Made by a program: the position numbers and the translations under genes
Source of the DNA: a virus
Virus record (IMG/VR): IMGVR_UViG_3300010396_000062
Location: 1 to 43,994 of that record
Strand: one strand, 5' to 3'
Length of the DNA stretch: 43,994 nucleotides
Part shown: positions 21,129 through 30,042 of the stretch, piece after piece
How the letters are laid out: the number at the start of each line of letters is the position of its first letter
Numbering within the stretch: position 1 is the stretch's first letter
Notes under the pieces: model-generated
What the model was told of the DNA's origin: nothing
Database searches by the model: none
Seen by the model: the letters and a program-made list of their open reading frames with translations, nothing else

Positions 21129-21340
21129 TGACAGCCGAGCAGATCGACAACTGGTTTTCGTATCACCGTCCGACGCCCGAGCAACAGGCGGCGTATGAGC
21201 ATCTACGGGCGAAGGCGAAGGAGTTTGCGCACGCCCTGAATGATGTCGCGCCGGAGAGCGCCGACAAAACTGCCGCCATGCGCAAGCTGCGCGAATGTGT
21301 CATGACGGCCAATGCGGCGATCGCCTGCGGGGGAAGATGA
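21128..21340 (+). CDS. Acb2/Tad1-hairpin-like protein, candidate cyclic-nucleotide sponge
   Basis: 70 residues. The layout, from memory of the family, is the one known as the Acb2/Tad1 hairpin domain (DUF7681): IDNWFSYHRPTPEQQAAYEH, then LRAKAKEFAHALND--PES--KTAAM-KL-E-VM-ANAAIA. The motif set F-x-Y-H near residue 12, P-x2-Q, L-R-x2-A-K, S-x2-K-x-A and a final M-x-A-N-A-x-I-A is complete. Family members bind signalling cyclic nucleotides made by CBASS or Thoeris and so block abortive immunity. Tyr12 with Arg27 or Lys31 could correspond to ligand-contacting residues. It is coupled to both neighbours (TGATG, ATGA). Nucleotide specificity cannot be read from sequence. Confidence 0.65.
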   Translation: MTAEQIDNWFSYHRPTPEQQAAYEHLRAKAKEFAHALNDVAPESADKTAAMRKLRECVMTANAAIACGGR

Positions 21341-21864
21341 TGGCTGATACCACCATCAACCAGACGATCACGCCGGCGCCGGACGGAGTTCCGCGCTTCA
21401 CTACTTCGACTGTGGCGATGCTTGGCGCCTCATTATTCGGCGGCGGCGGAGTCGCCTACTTAGCCTTCGAGCTTCTCCGTGATCAACCGGACAAAGCATT
21501 CCGGCTGCTAGAGGTTTGGGGTCCCGGTTATCTGCTGGCCTTCTTCGTCGGCCTGCTGCTGTATCGGCTGCTGAACCGTGCCGTCGACGTGACGATGCAT
21601 TCCAGCCAAACGAACGCCGCGGCCGTGCAAGAGGTTGCGGTGCAAATGAGATCGGTGGCGGAAGCGATGAGCGCCCAGGCTATCGCACTGCAGAAGGCCG
21701 CAGATAAGGACGATAACGAAAAGCGCGAGATGCAGATTTTGATTGGCGTGCTGCATGACAAGGTGGAAGACATCCGCACCGAACAAAAGGGCGGAAGCCG
21801 TGCACTGCAGCGCATTGAAAATGCCTTGAAGATCAACCAGCCCGAAGGAAGTGACGCCAAATGA
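21337..21864 (+). CDS. Membrane protein with long cytoplasmic coiled coil
   Basis: 175 residues from the ATG at 21337, which forms ATGA with the previous stop. Two hydrophobic segments lie near 21-44 (TVAMLGASLFGGGGVAYLAF) and 60-80 (YLLAFFVGLLLYRLLN). A long charged helical region follows (about 90-170), ending near RTEQKGG and LQRIENAL. It could be a second holin, an antiholin, or an anchor for the packaging machinery; I cannot tell which. Confidence 0.55.
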   Translation: MMADTTINQTITPAPDGVPRFTTSTVAMLGASLFGGGGVAYLAFELLRDQPDKAFRLLEVWGPGYLLAFFVGLLLYRLLNRAVDVTMHSSQTNAAAVQEVAVQMRSVAEAMSAQAIALQKAADKDDNEKREMQILIGVLHDKVEDIRTEQKGGSRALQRIENALKINQPEGSDAK

Positions 21865-22178
21865 TGCAGGAGTGGCATCCCGACAAGAAGAGACGACTCC
21901 GCGGGGAAGTGCTTCGCATCCTGGCGAAGGGACATGCGCAGCAGCAGTCGCGGCTCGACGATGTTGAGCTGTGCCTCCTGCTGCGGCGGTTCGCGTGGGA
22001 GGTCGATCTCAACGACGTGATCACGATCCTGCAGGAGATGTATGGCCGCAAGTGGGTGACGTACCGCGAACTGCGGAACGTCTACATGCGTCGCGTGCAG
22101 CTGCTGGAGTTGGAGATCCTTCCGGACGGCCAGGACCTGGTCGACCAAACGATAAAAAATCCCGCCGTGGAGTTCTGA
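21861..22178 (+). CDS. Small winged-helix-like phage protein
   Basis: A 105-residue protein. Helices (LRGEVLRILAKGH, then DDVELCLLLRRFAWEVDLND) and a strand-like tail (LLELEILPDGQDLVD) fit a winged-helix domain. In Mu-like phages a gene of this size sits just before the Gp27-type small terminase, as here (3-bp gap). It probably helps packaging or its regulation. Confidence 0.5.
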   Translation: MMQEWHPDKKRRLRGEVLRILAKGHAQQQSRLDDVELCLLLRRFAWEVDLNDVITILQEMYGRKWVTYRELRNVYMRRVQLLELEILPDGQDLVDQTIKNPAVEF

Positions 22179-22181
22179 CCG

Positions 22182-22931
22182 ATGGCCAAGGCGAGACCTA
22201 AAACCGGCGAAGCTCGGAAGACGCATCAGCCGCTCAAGATTGACTTGCTGCCGCAGGATGTCCGCGATGCAATTCAGTTCCTGCGCAACCAACGCTTCGA
22301 GACATGGGAATCGATCGCGGCGCGCAGCGCGTTGCCGTTCAGTAAGGATTGGGCGAAGGACGGCGGCGGCTTTATCGATTGGCCGAAATTAGAGCCGCAG
22401 GTCCTGGACGAATTCCCTGGACTGAAGTTGCCGCTGACGACGCTGCATCGCTGGTATGACATGCGCGTCGACCAGGTGCAGGACCAGATACTCAAAGAGT
22501 CGGAGGTCGCGCGCCGCTTTGCAGGTAAATTTATGGGCGCCGACATTGACGATCCGAACGGCGCAGTCATCAATGCCATGCGCGATGAAGTGTTTGCGCT
22601 CGCCGGCAAGATGGACACCGAAAGCCGCGGTCTCTACATGAAGTCGCTCAACCAGCTCACGCTGGCCATGACGCGCATCCAGCGCACGCAGATGCAGCAG
22701 CTGAAGGTGAAGGCCGACATCGCGAAGAGCGAGACGGAACGCGCGAGGATTGCAGCGCAGTCCGGAGATCCGCGCGAGGTCTACCTGCGCGCGGTGAGTG
22801 ATCTGCTGAAGAAACTGCGCACGCGCGATGCAGTGCGCGCGGCGCTCGATCCCATCAAGGACGAGATCGTCCAGGAGATGTCGTATGCCGCCGAGGCCTT
22901 CGCAAAACAAGTCCAAGCGACAGCGGCTTGA
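22182..22931 (+). CDS. Small terminase subunit, Mu Gp27-type (DUF3486)
   Basis: A 249-residue protein. The N-terminus has LPQDVRDAIQFLRNQRFETW, the Gp27-type HTH start, and KLPLTTLHRWYDMRV follows. The central region is a long coiled coil (LNQLTLAMTRIQRTQMQQLK). It recognises phage DNA and recruits the large terminase for packaging. It overlaps the large-subunit gene by 47 bp in another frame, suggesting coupled translation. Confidence 0.8.
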   Translation: MAKARPKTGEARKTHQPLKIDLLPQDVRDAIQFLRNQRFETWESIAARSALPFSKDWAKDGGGFIDWPKLEPQVLDEFPGLKLPLTTLHRWYDMRVDQVQDQILKESEVARRFAGKFMGADIDDPNGAVINAMRDEVFALAGKMDTESRGLYMKSLNQLTLAMTRIQRTQMQQLKVKADIAKSETERARIAAQSGDPREVYLRAVSDLLKKLRTRDAVRAALDPIKDEIVQEMSYAAEAFAKQVQATAA

Positions 22932-24549
22932 TGAAGCCGCGGCAGTCGTCCGCGACGCGCTAGGCATCAATCCGGAGATCGTTCAGATCCAAAAGGCCGA
23001 TCCCGGCGAGCTGCTCGCCCAGGCCTGGTCGATGGCTGAGGAGATCACCGCCTTTGCGGTGAAATATCTTCGCCACTTCATGATCGATCCGAAGACTGGT
23101 GAGTTCACTCCGCCAGCGGACTTTCACCAGGAGCTCTACCGGATGCTGCTCTCTGAGCAGTTCATCGCGGTCGCCGCGCCGCGCGAACATGCGAAGTCGA
23201 CCGTGGTCTCGGTAATCTTCCCGCTCTATTGCATCTGCTATAAGAAGCGCCGCTTCATCGTCCTCATCAGCGACACACAGCCGCAGGCGGCGCTGCAGCT
23301 CGCGGCCGTCAAGGAAGAGATCGAAAACAACGACGAGCTGCGCAAGGATTTTGGAGACCTGGCCGGCGACAAGAAGTGGGATGTGAACGACTGCCGCACG
23401 TCGACGGGTATCACCATCGTCGCGCGCGGCGCCGGGCAAAGCCTTCGCGGCTTGCGCTATCGCATGTGGCGCCCGGACCTGGTGATCTGCGATGACCTCG
23501 AAAACGAAGAGGCCGTCGAAAACCCGGAGACGCGCGAGAAGCTGATTCGCTGGTTCAAAGGCACCGTGATGAATCTGGGCAAATACTGCCAGATCTGCGT
23601 CGTCGGCACGATCCTGCATTACGACTCTTTCCTTTCCGAACTGCTCGACGACACCAAGTTCAAGCGCTTCGTGAAGCGGCGATATATGGCCGTCGACATG
23701 GAGTGGACGCCGGCGTCGGTGTTGTGGCCGGCCAAGTGGGACCTCGCGTCGCTGAAGCTGAAGGAAGAGGACCTCGGCTCGGTCTTCTTCAACCAAGAAT
23801 TTCGCAACCTTCCGATCTCGTCCGAGACACAGGTCTTCCAGGAGAATTGGATCAAACAGCATCAGTATCTCCGCGAAGAGCTGCTGAACCTGACACTGCT
23901 GAAAATCGCGTATCACGATCCCGCGATCAGCATGAAGCGCAAGGCCGACTTCTTTGGCAGCATCACCGTGGGTGTGCGCGAGAACGGAAAGATTCTCGTG
24001 CTGCGTGCTGAGCAGAAGAAGATGCCGTTCACGCAGCAGGTTGAATACATCGTCCGGCTGTGGGATGCGGAGCATCCTGAAGTTGTCGGCATTGAGGACC
24101 AGGCATACCAGGAAGCGCTGAAGCAGGCGGTCGACGAGGTGAGCACGGCGACCGGCCGCTACATGAACGTCGTCGGCGTGCCACACCTGACAGACAAGTT
24201 CACGCGCATCGCGAAGATCTCTGGCCTGGTCGAGAACGGAACCATCCAGTTCTTGCTCGACGGAACGCAGACTGCGCTCATCAACCAGCTGCTCTACCTG
24301 GGCAAGATCAAAGACGACTTGGCTGATGCTCTCGAAAGCGCGGTCGCCCTGGCGCGGGAGATGAACTTCCGGCCGGTGATTATTGCGCTGCCGGCCTCCG
24401 CCGGCGTTGGCGAACGGTCGCCCGATGCAGGGCGCGGCCGCGGAATGCTCTCGCGGGTCCTGGTGGAGCAGATCGACCGCGAACGGCCTGACTTGATCGA
24501 AAGCCCGCAAGAGTTTTTACAGAGAGGAAGGAAGAGCGTATGGCGATGA
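22885..24549 (+). CDS. Terminase large subunit
   Basis: 554 residues from the ATG at 22885. Walker A is APREHAKST (98-106) and Walker B LVICDDLEN (199-207), followed by a helicase-like coupling segment with VVGTIL. The C-terminal half carries the nuclease, with AYHDPAIS as the first acidic cluster and VGIEDQAYQEAL and DDLADAL near its end, the pattern of the RNase H-like fold. It packages DNA at the portal; Mu-type phages cut headfuls including host flank. It overlaps the portal gene by 10 bp. Confidence 0.9.
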   Translation: MPPRPSQNKSKRQRLDEAAAVVRDALGINPEIVQIQKADPGELLAQAWSMAEEITAFAVKYLRHFMIDPKTGEFTPPADFHQELYRMLLSEQFIAVAAPREHAKSTVVSVIFPLYCICYKKRRFIVLISDTQPQAALQLAAVKEEIENNDELRKDFGDLAGDKKWDVNDCRTSTGITIVARGAGQSLRGLRYRMWRPDLVICDDLENEEAVENPETREKLIRWFKGTVMNLGKYCQICVVGTILHYDSFLSELLDDTKFKRFVKRRYMAVDMEWTPASVLWPAKWDLASLKLKEEDLGSVFFNQEFRNLPISSETQVFQENWIKQHQYLREELLNLTLLKIAYHDPAISMKRKADFFGSITVGVRENGKILVLRAEQKKMPFTQQVEYIVRLWDAEHPEVVGIEDQAYQEALKQAVDEVSTATGRYMNVVGVPHLTDKFTRIAKISGLVENGTIQFLLDGTQTALINQLLYLGKIKDDLADALESAVALAREMNFRPVIIALPASAGVGERSPDAGRGRGMLSRVLVEQIDRERPDLIESPQEFLQRGRKSVWR

Positions 24550-26126
24550 CATTGCTGGGATTGAATCGGAGCAATAAGACGGTTGAGGACCGCGCTGGGT
24601 TAGTGCTGCTCGACCTGAGCGAGGCGCGTGCTGCGCAGGCGGAACGGGCGGCAGGCGATGCGGAGGCGGCGCGTTTGCGCGAGATGCAGGTGAAGGAGGC
24701 GATCGGCCCGGCGATCTTCTCGCTGACCTCGGGCGATGGCGAGGATGCGAAGTTCCGGCGCATCACTTCGCCAGAGACGCTGCGCGACCTGAATCCGCTG
24801 ATGCATGACCGCATGCAGCAGGTGTGCTTCTTCCTCGCGGTGACGACACCTTTCGGCAAGCGCATCGTCGAGATCATCACCAGCTATGTCGTCGGCGAGC
24901 GGCTCAAGGTGATCTGCGAAGACGCGGCGGCGCAGGCGGTCGTCGATCGCTTTTGGAGCGACGAAATCAACAATATGGAAACGCGTTGCCAGAAGATCTG
25001 CGACGGCGAGACCACCTTTGGCGAGGAGTGCATTCCCGTTGCCGTCAATCCTGTCGATGGGTTCGTGCGCCTTGGTTATATCGATCCCATGCAGATCGAT
25101 GCGGTCGAGTACGGGAAGATGGTTACGGCCGGCGGCGATCAGGAGGTCGCGTTTCCCGTCACAGTACGGCTGCGCAAAGAGGTCGGCGTTCCGGATCAGA
25201 AGCGACTCTCCATCATCCGCACCGATGAGGATGTGACGTCGCCGACGTTCGGTCAGCTCACAGGAGATACGTTTTACTTCGCGATCAACAAAGCGCAGAG
25301 TGCGAGCCGCGGCATCTCGGAGCTGTTCTCGCTGGCCGACTGGATTGACGTGTTCGACCAGATGATCTTCGACTTCGCGGACAAGGTGCGCTTCCTGAAC
25401 TCCTTCGTCTGGCATTACACGCTGACCGGCGCCGACGAGAAGCAGACCGACGCCTATGCGAAGAAGGTGACCAAGAACCCACCGCGCCAGGGCGGCGTCT
25501 TTGTATCAAACGAAAAGGTTGTCGTCGAGGCGAAGACGCCGGACTTCAAGGGCGCGGACATGTCGTCTGGCGCTGACATGGTGAAGAAGTACGGACTCGG
25601 CGGTGCTGGCCTGCCGGACTGGTTTTTCGGCGACTCGGGCAGCGGCAACCGCTCGACGGCCGCGGAGATGCAAGGACCCACAGGAAAGAAGTTGACGCTA
25701 CGCCAGGCTGATCTCGTCAACAACATCAAGCGCGTTATCACTTTCGTGTTGGAGCAGGCGAAGGCGCATGGCGTGCTTTCAAAGAGTGTCAACACGGCGC
25801 ACACCATCGAGGTGCCGGAGCTGATCGTGCGCGACCTTGCCGGTGCGGCAACGGTGCTCTCGGGCGCAACGACTGCACTGGAGGCGGCGGAGGACCGCGG
25901 CTGGATTCGCGGAGAAACCGCGGCGCGCAGCTTCCACATGCTGATCGGACAGATCGGCACGGTGGTTGAGGACTCGAAGGACGAGTATGAGGCGGCGCAA
26001 AAGGAGATGGAGGACAGGACCGCGAAGCAGCAGAACTCTCTGTTCCCGCAGAACGCGCTGGCGGCGGCACTTCAGAACGTTCCAGATCCCGAGGCTGACG
26101 CTGAAGCCGGCGGCATGGTGCAGTAA
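24540..26126 (+). CDS. Portal protein
   Basis: A 528-residue protein. Position directly after the terminase, and motifs such as FFLAVTTPFGKRIVEIITSY, FLNSFVWHYTL and GLPDWFFGDSGSGNRSTAAE, are typical of phage portals. A long helix (TLRQADLVNNIKRVITFVLE) fits the stem and wing. A GAGGAAGG ribosome site precedes the ATG. It forms the ring at one capsid vertex for DNA passage and as a nucleus for assembly. The C-terminal stretch is acidic and Gln-rich. It shares one base with the next start (TAATG). Confidence 0.85.
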   Translation: MAMTLLGLNRSNKTVEDRAGLVLLDLSEARAAQAERAAGDAEAARLREMQVKEAIGPAIFSLTSGDGEDAKFRRITSPETLRDLNPLMHDRMQQVCFFLAVTTPFGKRIVEIITSYVVGERLKVICEDAAAQAVVDRFWSDEINNMETRCQKICDGETTFGEECIPVAVNPVDGFVRLGYIDPMQIDAVEYGKMVTAGGDQEVAFPVTVRLRKEVGVPDQKRLSIIRTDEDVTSPTFGQLTGDTFYFAINKAQSASRGISELFSLADWIDVFDQMIFDFADKVRFLNSFVWHYTLTGADEKQTDAYAKKVTKNPPRQGGVFVSNEKVVVEAKTPDFKGADMSSGADMVKKYGLGGAGLPDWFFGDSGSGNRSTAAEMQGPTGKKLTLRQADLVNNIKRVITFVLEQAKAHGVLSKSVNTAHTIEVPELIVRDLAGAATVLSGATTALEAAEDRGWIRGETAARSFHMLIGQIGTVVEDSKDEYEAAQKEMEDRTAKQQNSLFPQNALAAALQNVPDPEADAEAGGMVQ

Positions 26127-27019
26127 TGGACAGCCGCGCGCGGCTCTATGCTGCGCAAGTCACGAAGCTGATCGACGGCGCGAAGTCGCTCACACCGGAG
26201 GCGCGCGCAGCGATCGAGGGCGCCCTGGCGCAGGCGGACCGGGAGATCCTCGGCCGCATCGCACAGCTCGATCCGAAGAGCTTCACCGTGCAGCAGCTGG
26301 CCGCCCTTCGCTCTGCGATCGACCAGGAGCTCGTGAAGTTTCGTGTGACGGCCACCGCCAAGGTGAATGCGCTGCAGGAGCGCGCAGCGACGATGGCGAC
26401 GCAGCAGACCAGTAACGTGGTCAGTGCGGCCCTGGGCATCGGGCAGCCGATCGGCACGGTCAATATGGCGACGGTGCGCATCGCGCAGGGCTACGCGGCG
26501 GATCTGATCTCCGGCTTGTCGGCCGACGCGGCCGCAAAGATCAAAGGCGCGGTTCAGCGCGCATTCCTCGGCGGCCAGTCCATGAGCGAGATCATCGACC
26601 AGGTGGGCCGCGCGCTCGAAGGCGGAAAGTTCAGCGGCATCTTCACTGACGTGGGCGATCGCGCGATGCGCATCGCGTTCAACGAGATACTGCGCGTGCA
26701 TTCGATTGCCGGCCAGGCACGGCTGCAGGATCTCGCCAGCCGCAACAAAGCCATCAAGAAGCGCTGGATGCATATTCCAGCCGCGCGTGTGCCGCGCCTC
26801 GGCCACATCCTGGCGAACGGCCAGACGGTCGCGGTCGACCAGTCGTTCAAGGTGGAGGGCGAGGACTTGATGTTCCCGCGCGATCCGAGCGGATCTCCGG
26901 AGAACACGATCTTCTGCCACTGCGTCTCCGTTCCGTTTATCGACGATTCCGATCTCTATGCGACGGCCGCCGATCGCAAAACGCTTGCCGCAGCCGGCAT
27001 CAGTATCGCTGCCGCGTAA
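26126..27019 (+). CDS. MuF-type minor head protein
   Basis: A 297-residue protein. The C-terminal region (ALEGGKFSGIFTDVGDRAMR, IAFNEILRVHSIAG, then KKRWMHIPAARVPRLGH, and finally NTIFCHCVSVPF) follows the head-morphogenesis domain named after Mu F. Instead of the usual CRC motif it ends with a CHC pair. These proteins sit inside or near the portal and can enter the host. The N-terminal third is helical and Gln-rich. It is coupled to the portal gene. Confidence 0.8.
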   Translation: MDSRARLYAAQVTKLIDGAKSLTPEARAAIEGALAQADREILGRIAQLDPKSFTVQQLAALRSAIDQELVKFRVTATAKVNALQERAATMATQQTSNVVSAALGIGQPIGTVNMATVRIAQGYAADLISGLSADAAAKIKGAVQRAFLGGQSMSEIIDQVGRALEGGKFSGIFTDVGDRAMRIAFNEILRVHSIAGQARLQDLASRNKAIKKRWMHIPAARVPRLGHILANGQTVAVDQSFKVEGEDLMFPRDPSGSPENTIFCHCVSVPFIDDSDLYATAADRKTLAAAGISIAAA

Positions 27020-27127
27020 AAGGTTTTCTCCGCATCTTGCGGCAATCGCGCATCCTCAACCGCGCAGATAGAAGTGCTCGATAGATTCGATGCAATCGAA
27101 GTTGCGCCTCAACCTGCAAGGAGCTCT

Positions 27128-27523
27128 ATGCCCACCGATAACCTGCCTCAGCCCCCCGAACATCTCCCCGAGTCGCTTCAGAAGAAGTGGCAAGCAACCT
27201 ACGCCGCCGCGCTGAAGCAGGCGCAAGTTGACATCCCCGGCCAGGAAGCGCTGCAGAAAGCCGCCGCACGCAAAGAGGCCAACAAGCTGCAGAAGGTCGC
27301 AATGCCCGAGGATCACGCCGGCGCCGCAAAGCTGGTCGACGCCTTGAAGAAGGGCGGAGAGGATGCGTGGAAGCTGATCGCGCACGGCGTTCGCAAGATC
27401 AAGGGCGTCGATCATCTGAGCATCGTCACGTCGGACGGGCAGAAGGGATTGTTCCCGATCCCCGCCGCCGTCGCATCGAAGCCCGCACCTTCCACGCCTC
27501 CCACACCTCCCGTCAATTCCTAA
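27128..27523 (+). CDS. ChaB-like small protein before the capsid gene
   Basis: 131 residues from the ATG at 27128, which has an AAGGAG ribosome site 5 bp upstream. LPESLQKKWQATYAAALKQA matches the opening of the ChaB domain; the central part is Lys/Ala-rich, and the end is Pro-rich. ChaB-like proteins often precede head protease or scaffold genes in phages. The 108 bp upstream hold no gene; a weak TTGCGG near 27038 was not convincing as a promoter. Confidence 0.6.
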   Translation: MPTDNLPQPPEHLPESLQKKWQATYAAALKQAQVDIPGQEALQKAAARKEANKLQKVAMPEDHAGAAKLVDALKKGGEDAWKLIAHGVRKIKGVDHLSIVTSDGQKGLFPIPAAVASKPAPSTPPTPPVNS

Positions 27524-27535
27524 GACCAAACACCG

Positions 27536-29950
27536 ATGACCGAACGCAACATGCAACTCGTCTGGTTGGCCGTGGCAGAAGCTGCCGCGGCCGACCTGTC
27601 GTTGTACGACCGCTCCGCGCTGCTGGATGGCGCGCTGCTGGCGCAGTTTGGCCGCGACGAGCAGGGGTATCAGCGCTTCTACATCCAGGACATCTTCAAC
27701 GACTATGTGATCGCGCGCAACGAGAGCGGCGCGCTCTATCGCATCGGCTACACGCTCAGCGGCGACGATGTGACGCTGACCGATGCGCAGGAAGTCGAGA
27801 CCGCGTACGTGCCGGTGGCTGAAGCCGGCCATTTTGTTTCGGAGGCCGCGGCCGGAGATCTCGACGATTGCACTTATCCGGTGACCGTGATGAAAGCGGG
27901 ATGGGGACTTGGCACCGTCAACGGCGCCGGTTCGCTTCCGCATTATTACCCGCCCGAGTTTGTTGCGCAGATCGCAGAAGCCGCCAGCAATGCGAAGTTC
28001 GGCCGTAATCATCCACAGGGCGACAGCTTCGGCGAGAACGATCCGGAACGCATCGCGGGCTGGTTCAGCGATGGACACGTTGTCGCCGGCGTCCAGGAAG
28101 CGCGCGCCAAGCTGAATCTTCTGAAGAGTGAGACGGCGCTGCGCTCGAAGTTCGCTGCAGCTCGTGAGGCCGGCAAGCTCGATATGTTCGGTCTCTCGAT
28201 CCTTGCGACGGTCGGATTCGCGCCGGCGGTGATCGAGGGTAAGAAGTGCCTCGAAGCGAGGAAGATCGGCAAGTTGTTTTCCGTAGACCTGGTCGGCGAA
28301 GCCGGCGCAGGCGGACGTTTTCTGCAAGAAATGCGGGTGGCCGCCTCGGCCGACGCAAGCGGTGAGATCGCCGCGGCTCAACTGGCCGCGGTCAAACAAG
28401 GATCGTCTGCCCACCTGGTCAGACATAAAACGAGCGATGCAATCCGTCGCGAGGGAGACCAGATGAAGATCAAAGAAATGATCCTGCGCGTGATTGAAGC
28501 GCTGCGCACGAAGGATGAGACCACCGCCAATAAGTTTCACACTGAGCTGAACGCCGCGACCGAGGAGTCCGCCTACGAAGGCATCCTGGTGCGCGTGACC
28601 GAGGCGCTCTCCACCGCGGGCGCGGCCGCAACCGCCGCTGCACAGCAGGCCGCGAACGAGACGCTCGCTCAGGCGAAGAAGCTGCAGTTTGCGAATGTGA
28701 TGGAGTCGAAGCTGACCGAGTCCAAGCTGCCGGCGCCTGGCATGAAGCTGGTGCGCGATCACTTCGCGAAGATCGCGGAGCCGACCGAGGCTGATATCGA
28801 CGCGCAGATCGTGGGCGTGCGCGAGGCGCTGGCCGCAATGAGCAACAACGGCCGCGTGACTCCTGCTGGCGTCGTGTCGATCGATTCCGCCGACAAGACG
28901 ACGATCGCCATCGAACGCATGCTCGGCGTCAAGGGACACGAGACAAGCGGCGTGCCGGCGTTCCGCGGTGTGCGCGAAGCTTACATCCACATCACCGGCG
29001 ATCGCGATCTCACGAAGTTGAGCCAGGGCGGTGGCGCGTTCTATACGCGCGTGTCGGAAGCGGTCGCGACCAGCGACTTCCCGAACCTGCTTCTCAACTC
29101 CATGACCAAGCGCCTGCTGCAGGATTATGCGGAGCTCGGTATGGACGGCCTCGATTTGCTCTACACGAAGGCCAACATCAACGACTACAAGCTGCAGGAC
29201 CGCGTGCGTGATGGCTACTTCGACGAGCTCGCGGCGGTGGCAGAAAACGGTGCGTACACCGAGATCAGTAAGCCGACCGATGAGCGCGTGAACTACGCGG
29301 TCTCGAAATACGGCAACCTGCTCACGATCTCCGAGGAGACGATCCGCAACGATGATCTCGGTGCGATCGCGCGCTTCCCCGGCCGCCTGGCGCGCGCAGG
29401 CCGCAAGACGCTGAAGACGTTCATCACCAACTTCTTCAAAAACAATCCGAACTATGCGGCCGATTCTGTCGCGTGGTTCGCGAGTGGCCACAACAACCTT
29501 GGCTCGACGGCGTTCGGCTATGACGCCCTGGTCGCCGCCGAGATCACGCTCTTCAACCAGACCGAGAAGGACTCGGGCGAGCAGCTCGGTCTGACGCTCG
29601 ACTGGGTTATGGTCTCGGCCTCGCTCAAGGCCGCGGCGCTCGAACTCAACAACTCGAACACGGCCGGCAGCTCGGCGTTCTACAAGCGCTTCGGCGCGAA
29701 TGGCGAGCGCATCATTGTCAACGAGAAGCTGACAGACGCGAACGACTGGTATTTCGGCACCAACCAGGCGAACGCGCCCTTCCTGGAGATCGGCTTCCTC
29801 GACGGCATCGAAGAGCCGCAGATCTTCCTGGCCAACAACCCTGTGGTCGGCACGCAGTTCACCAATGATCAGCTGCAGTACAAGGTGAAGCACGTCTTCG
29901 GCGGCGCGATCGTTGACTTCCGCGGCGTGGGCAAGAACGTCGTCGCCTAA
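27536..29950 (+). CDS. Fused head protease, scaffold and major capsid protein
   Basis: An 804-residue protein that seems to join three Mu functions. Residues 1-260 resemble the Mu gpI-type protease: RFYIQDIFNDYVIARN, then GWGLGTVNG, then FGRNHPQGDSFGENDPERIA and a GWFSDGHVV strand. Residues about 260-430 are Ala/Lys-rich helices fitting a scaffold. Residues about 430-804 match the Mu gpT type capsid protein (DFPNLLLNSMTKRLLQDY, then PTDERVNYAVSKYGNLLTIS, and DVFGG-type end). A second start with a GAGGGAGA ribosome site lies at 28463 and would yield a scaffold-capsid product. The protease would release itself and the scaffold during maturation. Confidence 0.8.
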   Translation: MTERNMQLVWLAVAEAAAADLSLYDRSALLDGALLAQFGRDEQGYQRFYIQDIFNDYVIARNESGALYRIGYTLSGDDVTLTDAQEVETAYVPVAEAGHFVSEAAAGDLDDCTYPVTVMKAGWGLGTVNGAGSLPHYYPPEFVAQIAEAASNAKFGRNHPQGDSFGENDPERIAGWFSDGHVVAGVQEARAKLNLLKSETALRSKFAAAREAGKLDMFGLSILATVGFAPAVIEGKKCLEARKIGKLFSVDLVGEAGAGGRFLQEMRVAASADASGEIAAAQLAAVKQGSSAHLVRHKTSDAIRREGDQMKIKEMILRVIEALRTKDETTANKFHTELNAATEESAYEGILVRVTEALSTAGAAATAAAQQAANETLAQAKKLQFANVMESKLTESKLPAPGMKLVRDHFAKIAEPTEADIDAQIVGVREALAAMSNNGRVTPAGVVSIDSADKTTIAIERMLGVKGHETSGVPAFRGVREAYIHITGDRDLTKLSQGGGAFYTRVSEAVATSDFPNLLLNSMTKRLLQDYAELGMDGLDLLYTKANINDYKLQDRVRDGYFDELAAVAENGAYTEISKPTDERVNYAVSKYGNLLTISEETIRNDDLGAIARFPGRLARAGRKTLKTFITNFFKNNPNYAADSVAWFASGHNNLGSTAFGYDALVAAEITLFNQTEKDSGEQLGLTLDWVMVSASLKAAALELNNSNTAGSSAFYKRFGANGERIIVNEKLTDANDWYFGTNQANAPFLEIGFLDGIEEPQIFLANNPVVGTQFTNDQLQYKVKHVFGGAIVDFRGVGKNVVA

Positions 29951-29972
29951 GTTCCTAAACCGAAGCGAAGAG

Positions 29973-30008
29973 GCTTGGGCCCGGAGAAAACAAGCTCCGG
30001 GCCTAAGC
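29973..30008 (+). terminator. Long hairpin after the capsid gene
   Basis: GCTTGGGCCCGGAG (29973-29986) pairs with CTCCGGGCCTAAGC (29995-30008), allowing one G-U pair, with an 8-base loop. No U-tract follows, so it is more likely a 3'-end stabiliser or partial attenuator that raises capsid mRNA over downstream genes than a full terminator. Confidence 0.55.
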
Positions 30009-30042
30009 GCAACCAGAAGAAGAACTCGAACGAGGTCCCGCA

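Noticed and set aside
22960-24510. 516-codon minus-strand frame opposite the large terminase
   Set aside because: Shadow of a gene with clear Walker motifs; no domain signature of its own.
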